A stretch of DNA of 64,000 nucleotides. Origin: a candidate division KSB1 bacterium (GTDB lineage: Bacteria > Zhuqueibacterota > Zhuqueibacteria > Residuimicrobiales > Krinioviventaceae). The DNA is taken from the NCBI GenBank assembly GCA_034521575.1, contig JAXHMJ010000004.1:1-64000 (forward strand). Reading direction: 5' to 3'. The translations under genes were made by a program, and so were the position numbers. The notes beneath the pieces are model-generated. The model was not told the origin of the DNA. It saw only the letters and a program-made list of their open reading frames with translations, and did no database searches. Shown piece by piece: positions 47,998 through 57,794 of the stretch (positions are counted from its first letter, which is position 1; each line of letters begins with the position of its first letter).

Positions 47998-48417
47998 TAT
48001 TTAAGCCGGAAAAATATTTTAACCATTCTAAAAAGCATCTCTGATGCTATATTCAATTGACTTACTCGTGACAAAAAGAAATTAATCAATTCATATCTGG
48101 ATGTCAAGGTAATTTTCAGAAGGTAAAAATTAAACAGCAAATAACAGGAATTCATCTGGACAACGGATATTGAACATCATCAGAACTGTATCGCATCGCT
48201 TTACAATATACTGATGAATAACCTCCATATATTTTGCGCACAAGGATTAAACGCCTGCGCGATCACATGGAGATAGAACCTCCGGAAATGCTGCGCGCAG
48301 GGGTTGAACCCCCGCGCGATCAGATCACGCGCCGACCACCCTGATCAGATCAGGAAATGAATACGGGTTATAACCGTATAAAAACCTGTTCATTATACGT
48401 ATAAACAGCCTTTAATT
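47998..48417. repeat. Intergenic region with two GC-rich repeat units
   Basis: Contains TGCGCACAAG-n-GCCTGCGCGATCAC at 48235-48265 and the composite unit 48271-48323 (AGAACCTCCGGAAATGCTGCG followed by a CAGGGG / CCCC hairpin ending GCGCGATCA), which matches 21232-21290. No gene. The promoter of the sigma factor operon should be here, in the AT-rich part at 48000-48180. Confidence 0.65.
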
Positions 48418-49643
48418 ATCCTCAACCTTTTCAATCAGCACCACCCAGTCCTCCTGCGGATCTGCGGGCGGCGATCCCAGAGGCACGGTTCCCTCGGCCT
48501 GAAACCGCCGGATATCTCCCTGAAATTCACCGATACGCGGATTGTACCAGCGCTGTTCAAAGGTGCCGGGAATGCGTCACATGGTTAAGGAACCGGTCGG
48601 TTCGGCGACCGGCAGATAAATGGCGCATATTTCCCCCGGTTTGGCAAACACCTGCGCGCCGCCCAGCTCCTTTGTTGCACCGATCACAGACATGTCATCC
48701 GGTTCCATCTCCCAGAACGGCAGATGCTCCTGCATAAACCGTCGCGCGTACCAGGTGTAATTCCACATATCCTCAACAGTCTTGAAATTATCATTGCGCA
48801 AATAATGCAGCAGTATAAATTCGATATTTGATGCAGTTTGCTGATATCGTAATGCAGATTATCATTTTCCGGACTGCCCTCCGGATTAATCACGCCGGCA
48901 AACGGCCAAACGTTTTTTCCGTCACCGCCGATGTTCATGCTAAGAAAATAAAGAGTTCACATGCCGGGAGGCAAAGTAATTCAACAGACCGATCATGGCC
49001 TTGCCTTTGCCGCCGTTCCAGGTCGAGTCTCCCTCCTGCCAGTCGGATAAATGCGCCTTGTAATAATGTCCCGGATTCGGGGTGTTATCAAAATCGACGT
49101 AGGACAGCAGATCTTCGGGACTGTTCCGCCCTTGATCCAGTAGGGACCGTCGGCGAATTTGAGATAATGTCCGCCCACCTATTCCAGCCGCCCGTATTTT
49201 AAAAATCCCGGCGCATCAGGATCTTTGGGCAGGACGGTAAACGACCCGGATTCCCCGTCAAAGGCAGCCGCATCGCCGGCCTGCGGATTCAAATTCACGG
49301 CAATGTTCATTCCCTTTCTAAACGAAGCAACATAGGTCCATCGTCCGGACTGATCCGGGATAAAGCGCACCGTCCAGATATTGCCGTTTCCCCCGCCTTT
49401 GCCGTCACCGTTGAAAAATCCCGGTACATTGTAACACTCACCAATCGGAGATGTGAACGTCACCTGCAGCCGGTAGTCCAGAAACGGATTCGGATCATCG
49501 TCCATTTCATGGGCGTTGGCACCCTGAAAATGAAGTTCCAGGAGATGCCATGTGCACAGTTTTCCCGTCACGGTTGCAGCCTGAACTGAACCAGCGAGGA
49601 TTAATACACAGAGAATACTCAAGGTGACTTTAACCATTTTCAT
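48418..49643 (-). pseudogene. Decayed DUF5060/collagen-binding-type glycoside hydrolase-like gene
   Basis: The ATG at 49643 has GGAGG before it and a signal peptide. The DUF5060 domain is intact (NPFLDYRLQVTFTSP, NVPGFFNGDGKGGG, APGFLKYGRLE). It then meets an in-frame TAG directly before VGGHYLKFADGPYWIKGG. Two single-base losses follow (near 49123 and 48945). Near 48832 the text jumps from YDISKLHQ to the far C-terminal FKTVEDMWNYTWYARR, omitting a central part of the barrel estimated at 200 residues. A second in-frame TGA follows GSLTM, before RIPGTFEQRWYNPRIGEFQG. Two nonsense codons plus a deletion make this a true pseudogene. Confidence 0.85.
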
Positions 49644-49699
49644 TTGTACAGCCTCCTTCAGGTCTTTGTGAACTCGTCTTTTGCGGTAGTCGTAAAGCT

Positions 49700-50587
49700 T
49701 CATTTTATTTTGCTGCCTGATTGCTCAAGAAAACCCATTCTCTCAAAAAAGTCATCCGTTTGTCTCAAAATATCCTCATCGTAATACACTTTTACCTCCT
49801 GATCCTCGTTGCCGAGATAATGCCGACGACCCTCAAACGTCACCAGTTCATAATGATTTCCCAGCTCGACGCTCTTGTCCCGGAAGCGCGTGACCACCCA
49901 GTAAGGCACCATGCGGTCGGCTGTGCCGTGAAAATGAATCGTTGGCGGCAGTCCGGATTTCAGATTGTGGAACGGGGACACCGACCAGATCTGTTCACGG
50001 CGGTCGCCCATCAATAGATCCGCCCAGGCTTCCAGGGTGTTGACAGTACTGGAATACAGCACAAACGCATTCGGCGCCGGACTCACTGCCAGATCATCGC
50101 TGGCCTCGTTGATGTCATGAAATAAAACTGTAGCCAGCGCCAGTTGACCGCCGGCGGACTGGCCGCTGGCCACGATTTTGTCCGGATCAATATGGTACTC
50201 GTCGGCATGTCCCCGAATCCAACGCATGGCGGAACGGGCATCCTTGACGCATTCGATCAGTGAGATATCCGGATGCGGGACTGTGCCCTCCTCTGTGATC
50301 GAAAGCCGGTACTGAAAAGAAAAACAGACAAAGCCTTTGCGGGCATAGCGGGTACAGGCGACGCGGAACTCGTCCGGATTCCCGTACGCCCAGCCGCCGC
50401 CGTGAAAAAAGGCCATGGCGGGTTTTGCCTCATCCGTTTTGTCTCGAGTTAGATAAACATCGGCCTTTAATTGCATTCCGTTTATGGTCTTGTAAACCAC
50501 CGTCTGTTTGATTATGTCATCACGATCTGCAGCTGGCACCGCAATGACAAACGACAACAAGATCAGAATGGTTGTTTTGAGATTCAT
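49700..50587 (-). CDS. Secreted carboxylesterase (alpha/beta hydrolase)
   Basis: 295 residues with signal peptide (NLKTTILILLSFVIAVPAA). HSL/carboxylesterase layout: oxyanion motif FFHGGGWAYG, nucleophile in VASGQSAGGQLAL, Asp in HGTADRMVPY, His in EGRRHYLG. The start at 50587 is chosen because GGGAG lies about 11 bases before it; the ORF is open back to 50692 but without signal features. Likely deacetylates or deesterifies a sugar. It is followed 56 bases later by the decayed DUF5060 gene. Confidence 0.85.
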   Translation of the reverse strand: MNLKTTILILLSFVIAVPAADRDDIIKQTVVYKTINGMQLKADVYLTRDKTDEAKPAMAFFHGGGWAYGNPDEFRVACTRYARKGFVCFSFQYRLSITEEGTVPHPDISLIECVKDARSAMRWIRGHADEYHIDPDKIVASGQSAGGQLALATVLFHDINEASDDLAVSPAPNAFVLYSSTVNTLEAWADLLMGDRREQIWSVSPFHNLKSGLPPTIHFHGTADRMVPYWVVTRFRDKSVELGNHYELVTFEGRRHYLGNEDQEVKVYYDEDILRQTDDFFERMGFLEQSGSKIK

Positions 50588-50679
50588 TTGAATATATTCT
50601 CCCAGGGCGCCTGATCTGTCAGGTATTTGGATTTTCGATTCAACATGCCGGCTCCTTTTTGGTGTTCGCACGGCATTTA

Positions 50680-51948
50680 TTATTTCAAGCATTCGTCCGC
50701 AAAATTCAGCACAAAATGCCAGTCCAGCGGCGTGATGTTATGTCCGCCCTCGCGGATATGATATCTGATACGACTGCCGACGGGCTGATGCGGTTGCGGC
50801 ACCGTCTCTGTCTGAAGGCCTGCTTCGCCCAGCAGACGATAGACCGGTCCCGCGTGCACAGCGGACAGAAATTCACCGCGCGGATCCGCCCACAGGTCTT
50901 TGCTGGCGCTGGCCACCACCAGCGGCCGCGGCGCGATCAATGACAGCAGCATATGCTGATCCAGCGGCAGATCGGATACCTTGTCATTATAGTCTTTAAA
51001 CCGGCCGCAGAACCAGTGCGGAAACTTTTCATTGATGATTTTGACCGTTTCACCGAACTGTCGACGCGACAAAGCCGCGCCGCCGCAGCCCGAACAGCTG
51101 GAATACACCAGCGCAAAGCGCTCGTCCAGGGCTCCGGCCCACAACGCGGTCTTGCCCAGACGCGAATGCCCGATGACCGCCACGCGCTGAGGATCAATCT
51201 GCGGATCAAGTTCGAGATAATCCAGGATACGCCGCAGTCCCCACGCCCAAATGGAAATCGCGCCCGGTGAATCCGGTCCCGAATAATCCGGAAAAAACGA
51301 GTCCATGGCCGCGGCAAACAATTCCGGATCATCCGCTACAATATCATTATAGCAGACCGTCGCCACCGCATAGCCGCGCGCCACGATCATTTCCACCGGC
51401 CAGCGAAAACTGCGTACCCCGCGTGAGCCTTCGGTGACACGATTGTTCTCCGTTTGATAAGTGGCGCTGTTTTTTACCCAGCAATCCGCCAACGGTATAC
51501 CCGGGTCGTGCTGTACCGCCTGATTACCGGCAAAATTGAGTCCCAGAAATGCCGGAACCGGTCCCTTGACATGTTCAGGGATATACATGAGCAGATCCAC
51601 GCTCAGTTTTTTATCGTTTGACAGCAAATATACGGTCACCTGCTTGCGGCTGGCAATGCCTCCGAACAGCCCTTGTTCAACCGATTCGACTTTGAATTCG
51701 ACACGGTCAGGCAAAACCGGAGATTCCCCGTAGACATTTGTCTTGAATAAATTTAAAATTTCCGGACGCCGTTTTTGAAACCACAGCTCGGGACGATTCA
51801 CCGTATCACCGCTGCTCAGCACCAGCAAATCCGGCAGGTTGTAATCCGGCACTTTTGCTTCATCACGGATTACCTCATTGGGACCGGCTGGAACGGCAGC
51901 GGCCGACAAAACAAGAATCATGCATATCAACTTGACGTGCTGTACCAT
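50680..51948 (-). CDS. CE15-like glucuronoyl (4-O-methyl-uronate) esterase
   Basis: 422 residues with signal peptide. The CE15 nucleophile motif appears as VIGHSRLGKTALW, matching G-x-S-R-x-G of glucuronoyl esterases, with supporting segments AFLGLNFAGN, PGAISIWAWGLRR and the His in REGGHNITPLDWHFV. An AGGAG lies seven bases before the ATG at 51948. The family breaks ester bonds on uronic acid carboxyl groups. Together with GH105 and GH28 this fits a methyl-esterified or cross-linked uronate polymer. Exported to periplasm or beyond. Confidence 0.88.
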   Translation of the reverse strand: MVQHVKLICMILVLSAAAVPAGPNEVIRDEAKVPDYNLPDLLVLSSGDTVNRPELWFQKRRPEILNLFKTNVYGESPVLPDRVEFKVESVEQGLFGGIASRKQVTVYLLSNDKKLSVDLLMYIPEHVKGPVPAFLGLNFAGNQAVQHDPGIPLADCWVKNSATYQTENNRVTEGSRGVRSFRWPVEMIVARGYAVATVCYNDIVADDPELFAAAMDSFFPDYSGPDSPGAISIWAWGLRRILDYLELDPQIDPQRVAVIGHSRLGKTALWAGALDERFALVYSSCSGCGGAALSRRQFGETVKIINEKFPHWFCGRFKDYNDKVSDLPLDQHMLLSLIAPRPLVVASASKDLWADPRGEFLSAVHAGPVYRLLGEAGLQTETVPQPHQPVGSRIRYHIREGGHNITPLDWHFVLNFADECLK

Positions 51949-52041
51949 GGATTTTCTCCTGAACTTTATATTGAACAATGCCCGCTTGTTTTAATTTTGA
52001 AATCTTTATATTTCAGCGACAACCAAGTCGACTATAAAGAC

Positions 52042-53403
52042 CTACTGGATCACCACATCCTCCGCCTGCTTGATGTATAGATCCAGGTCATCCGCATTGA
52101 TAATTTTTTCACCGTTTATATAAAAATTCTCAATGGTCACATTTTTGATTTTGTGCTCCGCATCATAGCCGCCGATCAGCGAAATCGAGTAACCCGGATT
52201 ATAGATCGTATTGGTTACATGAATGTCCTGCATCACTACATTTTCAACATGTCCGCGTTCCGGCATCCGGGACCAACGGCTCTTGACGATGCGCATGTCA
52301 ATGAGTTTGTTGTAATAATGGTCCACGCGGATATCCTGATACAAAACATCAGACACCATCGCGCCATCGCAGTTGTGAATACCGAACACCCCGCCCTGTC
52401 CATGTACGCCCAGCACATCGCAATCGATATAGCGGATATGGGTAACCGGATTATCCACCAGTTCGTGCCCGATCTCAAACGCCTGTCCGCCGCCGTTGGA
52501 CTGCACCGAACAATTCGTAACCAGAACATCATCCACACCGCTGTGGGTATTCAGAATCGGTACACTGTAGCGGTCGCGGGTGAACGATTTGACCACGATA
52601 CAGTCGTCGCCGTTTCTCAGCATACAGTTGTTGATCCGGACTTTATGCGATGCGACGATATCGATGCCGTCCGATCCATGTCCGCTGCCCAGCTGTTTGA
52701 TATTGTCAATACTCACATCCGAACTGTGATACAGGACCAACATCCAGCCCGGCGGTTCGATCATGATAATGTCCTCAACACTGGCATTGACACAGTCCTG
52801 CAGCCGGATGAAATGCGAATGTTCACCATAATGACTGTAATAACCGCCATCCACAACGCCGTAACCGGATATTGTAATATTTTTCGCAGATGTGGCCCGG
52901 ATCGTACCCCGGACCACAGCGCCGCCCTCGATATAGACCTGCTCATTGTCCTCAAGTTTTAGCTTTCCGACCTCGTACACCTGTCCGCTTTTGTAAAACC
53001 GCAGTCCCGGTGTATCCGGATCCGGCCGGGGTTGAATATCATTGGAATAGACGAACAGCTGCTGCATATTATCAATTTCAACTAAAACCTTTTCGCCCTG
53101 CGGCAGTTCAAAGCGGATGCTGCTTGATTCGATGACCGGTTCAATGCCCAGACGCAGAGGCAAAATCCGGACGCCCTGCGGCGGTTCGGAACACAGCACC
53201 TGCACGGATACCGGTTCGTCACTCTCAAACGAGACAAAATTGCCCGCCGAGGTGTGATAGACAGAGGTCTCTTTCGCCTCGACCCGCACATTGAATTGTT
53301 CTGAACGCGGACAGATGCGCGGAAATGTGTGATAAATAACCTTGGCGGTTAATGGTCTGGTGAGTGCTAATGCAAACAGAATGAATAATACCGATCGCCT
53401 CAT
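52042..53403 (-). CDS. GH28 polygalacturonase-like glycoside hydrolase
   Basis: 453 residues with signal peptide. Right-handed beta-helix with GH28 motifs: GSGHGSDGIDIV (the usual NTDGID, here GSDGID), NGDDCIVVKS with the catalytic Asp pair, and FEIGHEL, with later IRYIDCDVLG. The first motif differs at the first residue, but the catalytic Asp residues are present. GH28 cleaves pectic galacturonan or rhamnogalacturonan. The start has GAGGAG nine bases upstream. It is on the same strand as the sulfatase and the esterases and probably shares their regulation. Confidence 0.9.
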   Translation of the reverse strand: MRRSVLFILFALALTRPLTAKVIYHTFPRICPRSEQFNVRVEAKETSVYHTSAGNFVSFESDEPVSVQVLCSEPPQGVRILPLRLGIEPVIESSSIRFELPQGEKVLVEIDNMQQLFVYSNDIQPRPDPDTPGLRFYKSGQVYEVGKLKLEDNEQVYIEGGAVVRGTIRATSAKNITISGYGVVDGGYYSHYGEHSHFIRLQDCVNASVEDIIMIEPPGWMLVLYHSSDVSIDNIKQLGSGHGSDGIDIVASHKVRINNCMLRNGDDCIVVKSFTRDRYSVPILNTHSGVDDVLVTNCSVQSNGGGQAFEIGHELVDNPVTHIRYIDCDVLGVHGQGGVFGIHNCDGAMVSDVLYQDIRVDHYYNKLIDMRIVKSRWSRMPERGHVENVVMQDIHVTNTIYNPGYSISLIGGYDAEHKIKNVTIENFYINGEKIINADDLDLYIKQAEDVVIQ

Positions 53404-53476
53404 TTTATCTCCTCTTCAGGTAGGGATAATATATTTGTCAATTCAAAATATCCTGATATGCGCCTCGTTGAGACAG

Positions 53477-55105
53477 TTACTGTTCAGATAATGTTCTCTG
53501 TATATATTTCTGATCCAGTTCCTCGCTGTCCTTGTATTTCACGCGCAAATCCGCCAGACGTTGTTTCAAGTCCTGGACCACATCAGCATACGCCGGATCA
53601 TCATAGACATTGTTGAGCTCATGCGGATCGTTTACACGGTCGTACAGTTCCCACTCGTCAATATCATAATAGAAATGCGCCAGTTTATAGTCCTCGGTCA
53701 CAATACCATAATGACGCTTGACCCTATGCACCGCCGGATACTCGTAATAATGATAATACACCGCATCCCTGAAATTCTTGACATCGCCTTTGAACAGCGG
53801 CAGCAAACTCTCGCCCTGCATATCGGACGGCGCTTCCAGGCCGGCGGCATCTAAAAACGTCTGGGCGAAATCCAGATTCTGCACCATATTGGTATTCACG
53901 CTTCCGGCTTTGATGACCTTCGGCCATTTCACCAGCAGCGGCGTCTTGAAAGATTCTTCATAGATAAAACGTTTGTCAAACCAGCCGTGTTCACCCAGAT
54001 AAAATCCCTGATCCGAGGTATACACAACAATGGTGTTATCGGCAAGGCCGTTTTCTTCGAGATAATCCAGGACTCTGCCGACGCCCTCATCCACTGCGGC
54101 GATACAGGCCAGATAATCCTGCATATAACGCTGATAGCGCCAGCGCATCAGGTCTTTGCGTGACATATTCGGATAATTCTTTTTAAAATCCTCAATCACC
54201 GGTTTGTACACCGCATCCCAGTCGGCGCGCTGTTCCTCTGTCATGCGTCCGACTGTGCGTTCGAACGCGTGTTTGTCCCAGTCCGAGGTTTCGGGGATTC
54301 CCAGTTCATCCATGACCTCGGGATAAACCTTGGAATCGCCAGCCCAGTTCTGGTGTTCCAGAATATTCATTTCCGCCTGTTTGGCGGCGGAACCACGTCC
54401 CTTGTAATCATCAAAAAGAGTTTCCGGTTCTTTGAATGTCTTTTTTGTAAATTCCTTGTAATGGCGTTCGGCGGGCAGCCATTCGCGGTGCGGCGCCTTG
54501 TGCAGATACATGAGCAGGAACGGCTGATTCTGCGCGCGTTCGTTTTCCAGCCAGTCCAGAGTCATATCGGTGATGATATCGGTGGTATAGCCTTCGAGAT
54601 AGATCTCTCCATCATGTTTGGTGATAAAATCCGGATTGTAATAATGGCCCTGTCCGGGCAAAATTTTAAACTGGTCAAAACCTTTGGGATTGTTGCCGAA
54701 ATGCAGTTTGCCGAACATGGCGGTCTGGTAACCCTGTTCGTGCAGGATCTGCGGAAAGGTGATCTGACTGTCATCAAACGGAAAGCGGTTGTCGACTTTG
54801 CCGTTGATGTGGCAGTGTTTACCGGTCAGGATCACAGCACGCGAAGGCGCACAAATGGAATTGGTCACGCAGGCATTGGTGAATTTTATACCCTGATCGG
54901 CAATACGATCTATATTCGGGGTTTTCATCAAGGTCGTGTCATAGGCGCTGAGTGCCTGATAGGCATGATCATCGGACATGATGAACAGGATATTCGGCTG
55001 TTTGCGCGGTTTTGCACAGGACGACAGCAGACCGGCTGCAGCAATGCCGCCGGTAAGGGCTGCGGCGCGTTTGAGAAAATCTCTTCGGGTTTGGGGAATA
55101 TTCAT
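53477..55105 (-). CDS. Cys-type sulfatase (family S1)
   Basis: 542 residues. The Tat-like N-terminus TRRDFLKRAAALTGG is followed by a lipobox (LLSSC), so it is probably a Tat-exported lipoprotein. The formylglycine motif is ICAPSRAVILTG (C-x-P-S-R), and NILFIMSDDHAYQ carries the metal-binding Asp pair. The second metal site is in VVYTSDQGFYLGEHGW. The C-terminal part includes KRHYGIVTEDYKLAHFY typical of these arylsulfatase-like proteins. It needs an anaerobic or FGE-type maturase encoded elsewhere. It implies that the polysaccharide processed here carries sulfate. CAAGGACCC precedes the ATG. Confidence 0.9.
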   Translation of the reverse strand: MNIPQTRRDFLKRAAALTGGIAAAGLLSSCAKPRKQPNILFIMSDDHAYQALSAYDTTLMKTPNIDRIADQGIKFTNACVTNSICAPSRAVILTGKHCHINGKVDNRFPFDDSQITFPQILHEQGYQTAMFGKLHFGNNPKGFDQFKILPGQGHYYNPDFITKHDGEIYLEGYTTDIITDMTLDWLENERAQNQPFLLMYLHKAPHREWLPAERHYKEFTKKTFKEPETLFDDYKGRGSAAKQAEMNILEHQNWAGDSKVYPEVMDELGIPETSDWDKHAFERTVGRMTEEQRADWDAVYKPVIEDFKKNYPNMSRKDLMRWRYQRYMQDYLACIAAVDEGVGRVLDYLEENGLADNTIVVYTSDQGFYLGEHGWFDKRFIYEESFKTPLLVKWPKVIKAGSVNTNMVQNLDFAQTFLDAAGLEAPSDMQGESLLPLFKGDVKNFRDAVYYHYYEYPAVHRVKRHYGIVTEDYKLAHFYYDIDEWELYDRVNDPHELNNVYDDPAYADVVQDLKQRLADLRVKYKDSEELDQKYIQRTLSEQ

Positions 55106-55778
55106 GATGGGTCCTTGTGTGATAAAAAGCTGTAAATTTTAGCCGAAATACTGGACAGGATATGCAGGATTATAGCACGTATTCAGGATTGTCTCCTGTG
55201 TATAAGTTAAAAGCAAAAATAAGTGTAACAACACTTTATTAATATAATTATTCGTGTGCTGTTTTTCAAGGCGTTTTTAAGGGATTCACAAGAGGGTATA
55301 TCCAAAACATGGAAACGTTTGGGAAATGTAAAGAACGGGTGGGGACGGATGAGACAAAGAATGGGGCCCGGATTGGGGGGATCAATAGGGGTTTTCGTGG
55401 GGAATTTGTGGTTGGCGTTTGACACGGGCTCAAAGTTGATAACATATATAGTTATTTATAACAATTAAATCAGCCGTTTTAACCGCATCAGAGAAACTAA
55501 CGCAAAGCAACTAAAATAGAAATTGCCCCGAATTGTGCCTGAACGAATCGGCGGTTAAAATCGGCTGCATTTGCTTGATATGTTTCTTCTATCCATTGAT
55601 ATCAACAAAATTTAGGATTATTATTCTTTCATGTAACCCTATCCATAAACCTTAATGTTTAGTGGAAAGCTAATAAAGGTAGAGAATTTTTGGGACAGAC
55701 AAATTATTTCCAATTTTATAATCAATAAAATAAAACCTAAAAAATATTAAGATTTGAAAAAATTGATTGGTAAACGAG
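55106..55778. other. Intergenic region, no gene supported
   Basis: About 670 bases. Mostly AT-rich at 55480-55778. A G-rich open frame on the plus strand at 55256-55468 has no ribosome site and no recognisable sequence. Nothing else identified. Confidence 0.5.
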
Positions 55779-57038
55779 TCAGATAAAGAGCCTGTATGAG
55801 GGAATTGACCAAATTGCCGGGTCACAGATTTTTTTACATTGATCTCCGTTATAAACAACTATGCCACCCAACCATCTTTTACCCAATGCAGATGCAACTT
55901 TTTTCATCACAGTAATATCGGAATGATATACTTTATTTCTTTTTTTGATCTCAATCCCGATAAAACCATGCTGATTTTTAATCAATAAATCCAATTCCAT
56001 TCCAGAACGGGTTCGATAAAAATAACATTCAATATTCATACCTAATGTTCGGATTGTTTTGAAGATTTCACCCACAACCATAGTCTCATAAATCCTGCCA
56101 TCATATTCGCTCCAATGATTACTTAATTGACGTAAAATACCTATATCTGACCAATAAAGTTTGGGGGTCTTGATGATTGAACTCGTTAAATTCTCATAAT
56201 AGGGTTGTAAAAGAATCACCTGATAAGACAAAGCTAAATACTCAAGATATCGCCTTGATGAATCTACACTCAGAGAAGCATCTCTGGCGATTTCTGAATA
56301 ATTTAAAAGATTTCCGGATCTTAATGCGGATAATTTTTGGAATTTTCTAAATGGAGCAAGGTCATCTAATCTTGCTAAATCAGAAAGATCTCTCTCAAGA
56401 TAAGTATATTCGTAATCCTTTAACCATTTGATTCTTTCATTTGCATTTAAACTGATCAGTGCCGGCATTCCTCCCCAGTTCAGATAATAATTCTGTATTT
56501 TTATTCTTCTCTCTTTTTCCAATCCCATGATGATCGATGGAATTTTGTCAAAGTGATCGTCTATAGAATCTGTTTCCAATAGTTCTTGAATGAGTGGAGT
56601 TGTAACAGTTTTCGAGTTTTTATTCCAAAATAATTCCGACAATAATAAAGGCCAAAGCTCATAGATATTAATTCTGCCGGAAAGAGTTTCTCTAATTTTT
56701 TTAATTAATAGAATTTGGCTGGAACCTAATAGCACAGAAAAATTTATATTTTTTTCATCAAAACAATATTTTATTTTCTCAAAAATCGATGGTTCTTTTT
56801 GTGCTTCGTCAAAAACTGCTTCTCCAATATCTTTCCCCCAGGCGAATGTTGAAATGGTTTTTAAACCCTCCCGATATTCAATAGCGTCAAGATTATAATA
56901 GGGCATTTCAGCATATTTTTCCCTTGCTATAGTTGTTTTTCCGGTTTGTCTGGCACCTGTAATTAAAACGATTGTTCTTTGGTTTGAATCAGGTAACAAC
57001 TGATTTAAAAAGCGATATTTCAGCAATTCTTCTCTCAT
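55779..57038 (-). CDS. AAA ATPase with DUF4143 domain
   Basis: 419 residues. Walker A GARQTGKTTIA and Walker B AVFDEAQKEP in the first 110 residues, then the DUF4143 region (about 200-380, YLERDLSDLARLDD, LYWSDIGILRQL) with an archaeal-type Holliday-junction-nuclease-like end, EIKKRNKVYHSD. The ATG at 57038 is chosen because family similarity starts MREELLKYRFL; the frame is open further to 57245. There is no Shine-Dalgarno before it. These ATPases are frequent and mobile; their role is not established. Confidence 0.85.
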   Translation of the reverse strand: MREELLKYRFLNQLLPDSNQRTIVLITGARQTGKTTIAREKYAEMPYYNLDAIEYREGLKTISTFAWGKDIGEAVFDEAQKEPSIFEKIKYCFDEKNINFSVLLGSSQILLIKKIRETLSGRINIYELWPLLLSELFWNKNSKTVTTPLIQELLETDSIDDHFDKIPSIIMGLEKERRIKIQNYYLNWGGMPALISLNANERIKWLKDYEYTYLERDLSDLARLDDLAPFRKFQKLSALRSGNLLNYSEIARDASLSVDSSRRYLEYLALSYQVILLQPYYENLTSSIIKTPKLYWSDIGILRQLSNHWSEYDGRIYETMVVGEIFKTIRTLGMNIECYFYRTRSGMELDLLIKNQHGFIGIEIKKRNKVYHSDITVMKKVASALGKRWLGGIVVYNGDQCKKICDPAIWSIPSYRLFI

Positions 57039-57439
57039 AATCGTTAAATTAACAGTTTTTTTTACGAAAGTCAAGATTATTTTTAAATTATTTTTTATTT
57101 GATCAACAGTATCCGTGAAAAGAGAGAAATTTTCATCCTTGTTCTTGTGCCTGGCTTTGCTGCGGCGCATCATTTCAGAAAATGGAATGACTTGGTAGCA
57201 TCCGACCTCCCACCCGGACAACCTTATTCGCTTATTTACAATCAATCCTCAGCAGTATAAGCTATCCCAAAAATCCGGCCCCAATAAGAAAAAATAGCTG
57301 GTTCGAATTAAAGTATGTAAAAACAAATGGTCAATTTTAAAAATCAGATACCTGTAACCCACAAACGTATCTAGACTGTCCGATTCGTGTCAACTGTTAC
57401 ATACTTGAAATATAAGCAATGACTCTATTGAAATCCCCC
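57039..57439. other. Intergenic region
   Basis: AT-rich upstream of the ATPase gene. Neither strand has a supported gene. Open frames on the plus strand here and across hicAB are incidental. Confidence 0.4.
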
Positions 57440-57539
57440 ATAAAAACCCAATCACGGGTCAAGTTCAGCCATCTGTTACAGGCTTTACCGAAGCAACTAT
57501 TGTACGGCTTGCTTGAGAATATCCTTTATATTTTAACAT
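57440..57539 (-). pseudogene. hicB: HicB antitoxin fragment
   Basis: Begins MLKYKGYS, as HicB antitoxins of this type do (MLxYKGY), directly after hicA. It loses the family sequence within about ten codons and stops at a TGA near 57464. Only the start of the gene survives. Confidence 0.55.
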
Positions 57540-57794
57540 CGGTTATACCAGCCTCCTTTAAAAAACGTCTCACGGATCAAAGGGCGACTTTCAGTATCCC
57601 TCTGAGGATGAGGCCTGTGGAAAACAGCCTTTACCATTCAGATAATTACGAATTCTTGAACCTTTTCCTTCCGATAATTCACCACCAAGAGCAACGATTA
57701 ATTTTTCAATATCCCGCCAATCAATATCCGACCGAATGGGATCATTAAATATCTGTCAAAGGATTTTTTTATGTTTCTGATTCAACGGCTCCAT
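57533..57794 (-). pseudogene. hicA: HicA toxin remnant
   Basis: Starts MEPLNQKHKKIL, then meets an in-frame TGA and continues with QIFNDPIRSDIDWRD, IEKLIVALGGELSEGKGSR and IRNYLNG. This matches the larger HicA-type toxin family that begins with a KHRKTLxxIF helix and ends RPHPQKETDKGAVKSV. The end RPHPQRDT is in a shifted frame. With one stop and at least one frame break it is inactive. The hicB start overlaps its last codon. Confidence 0.75.

Noticed and set aside
57419-57748. Plus-strand 109-codon frame
   Set aside because: The opposite strand explains the sequence as HicA/HicB remnants; the plus frame has no family features.
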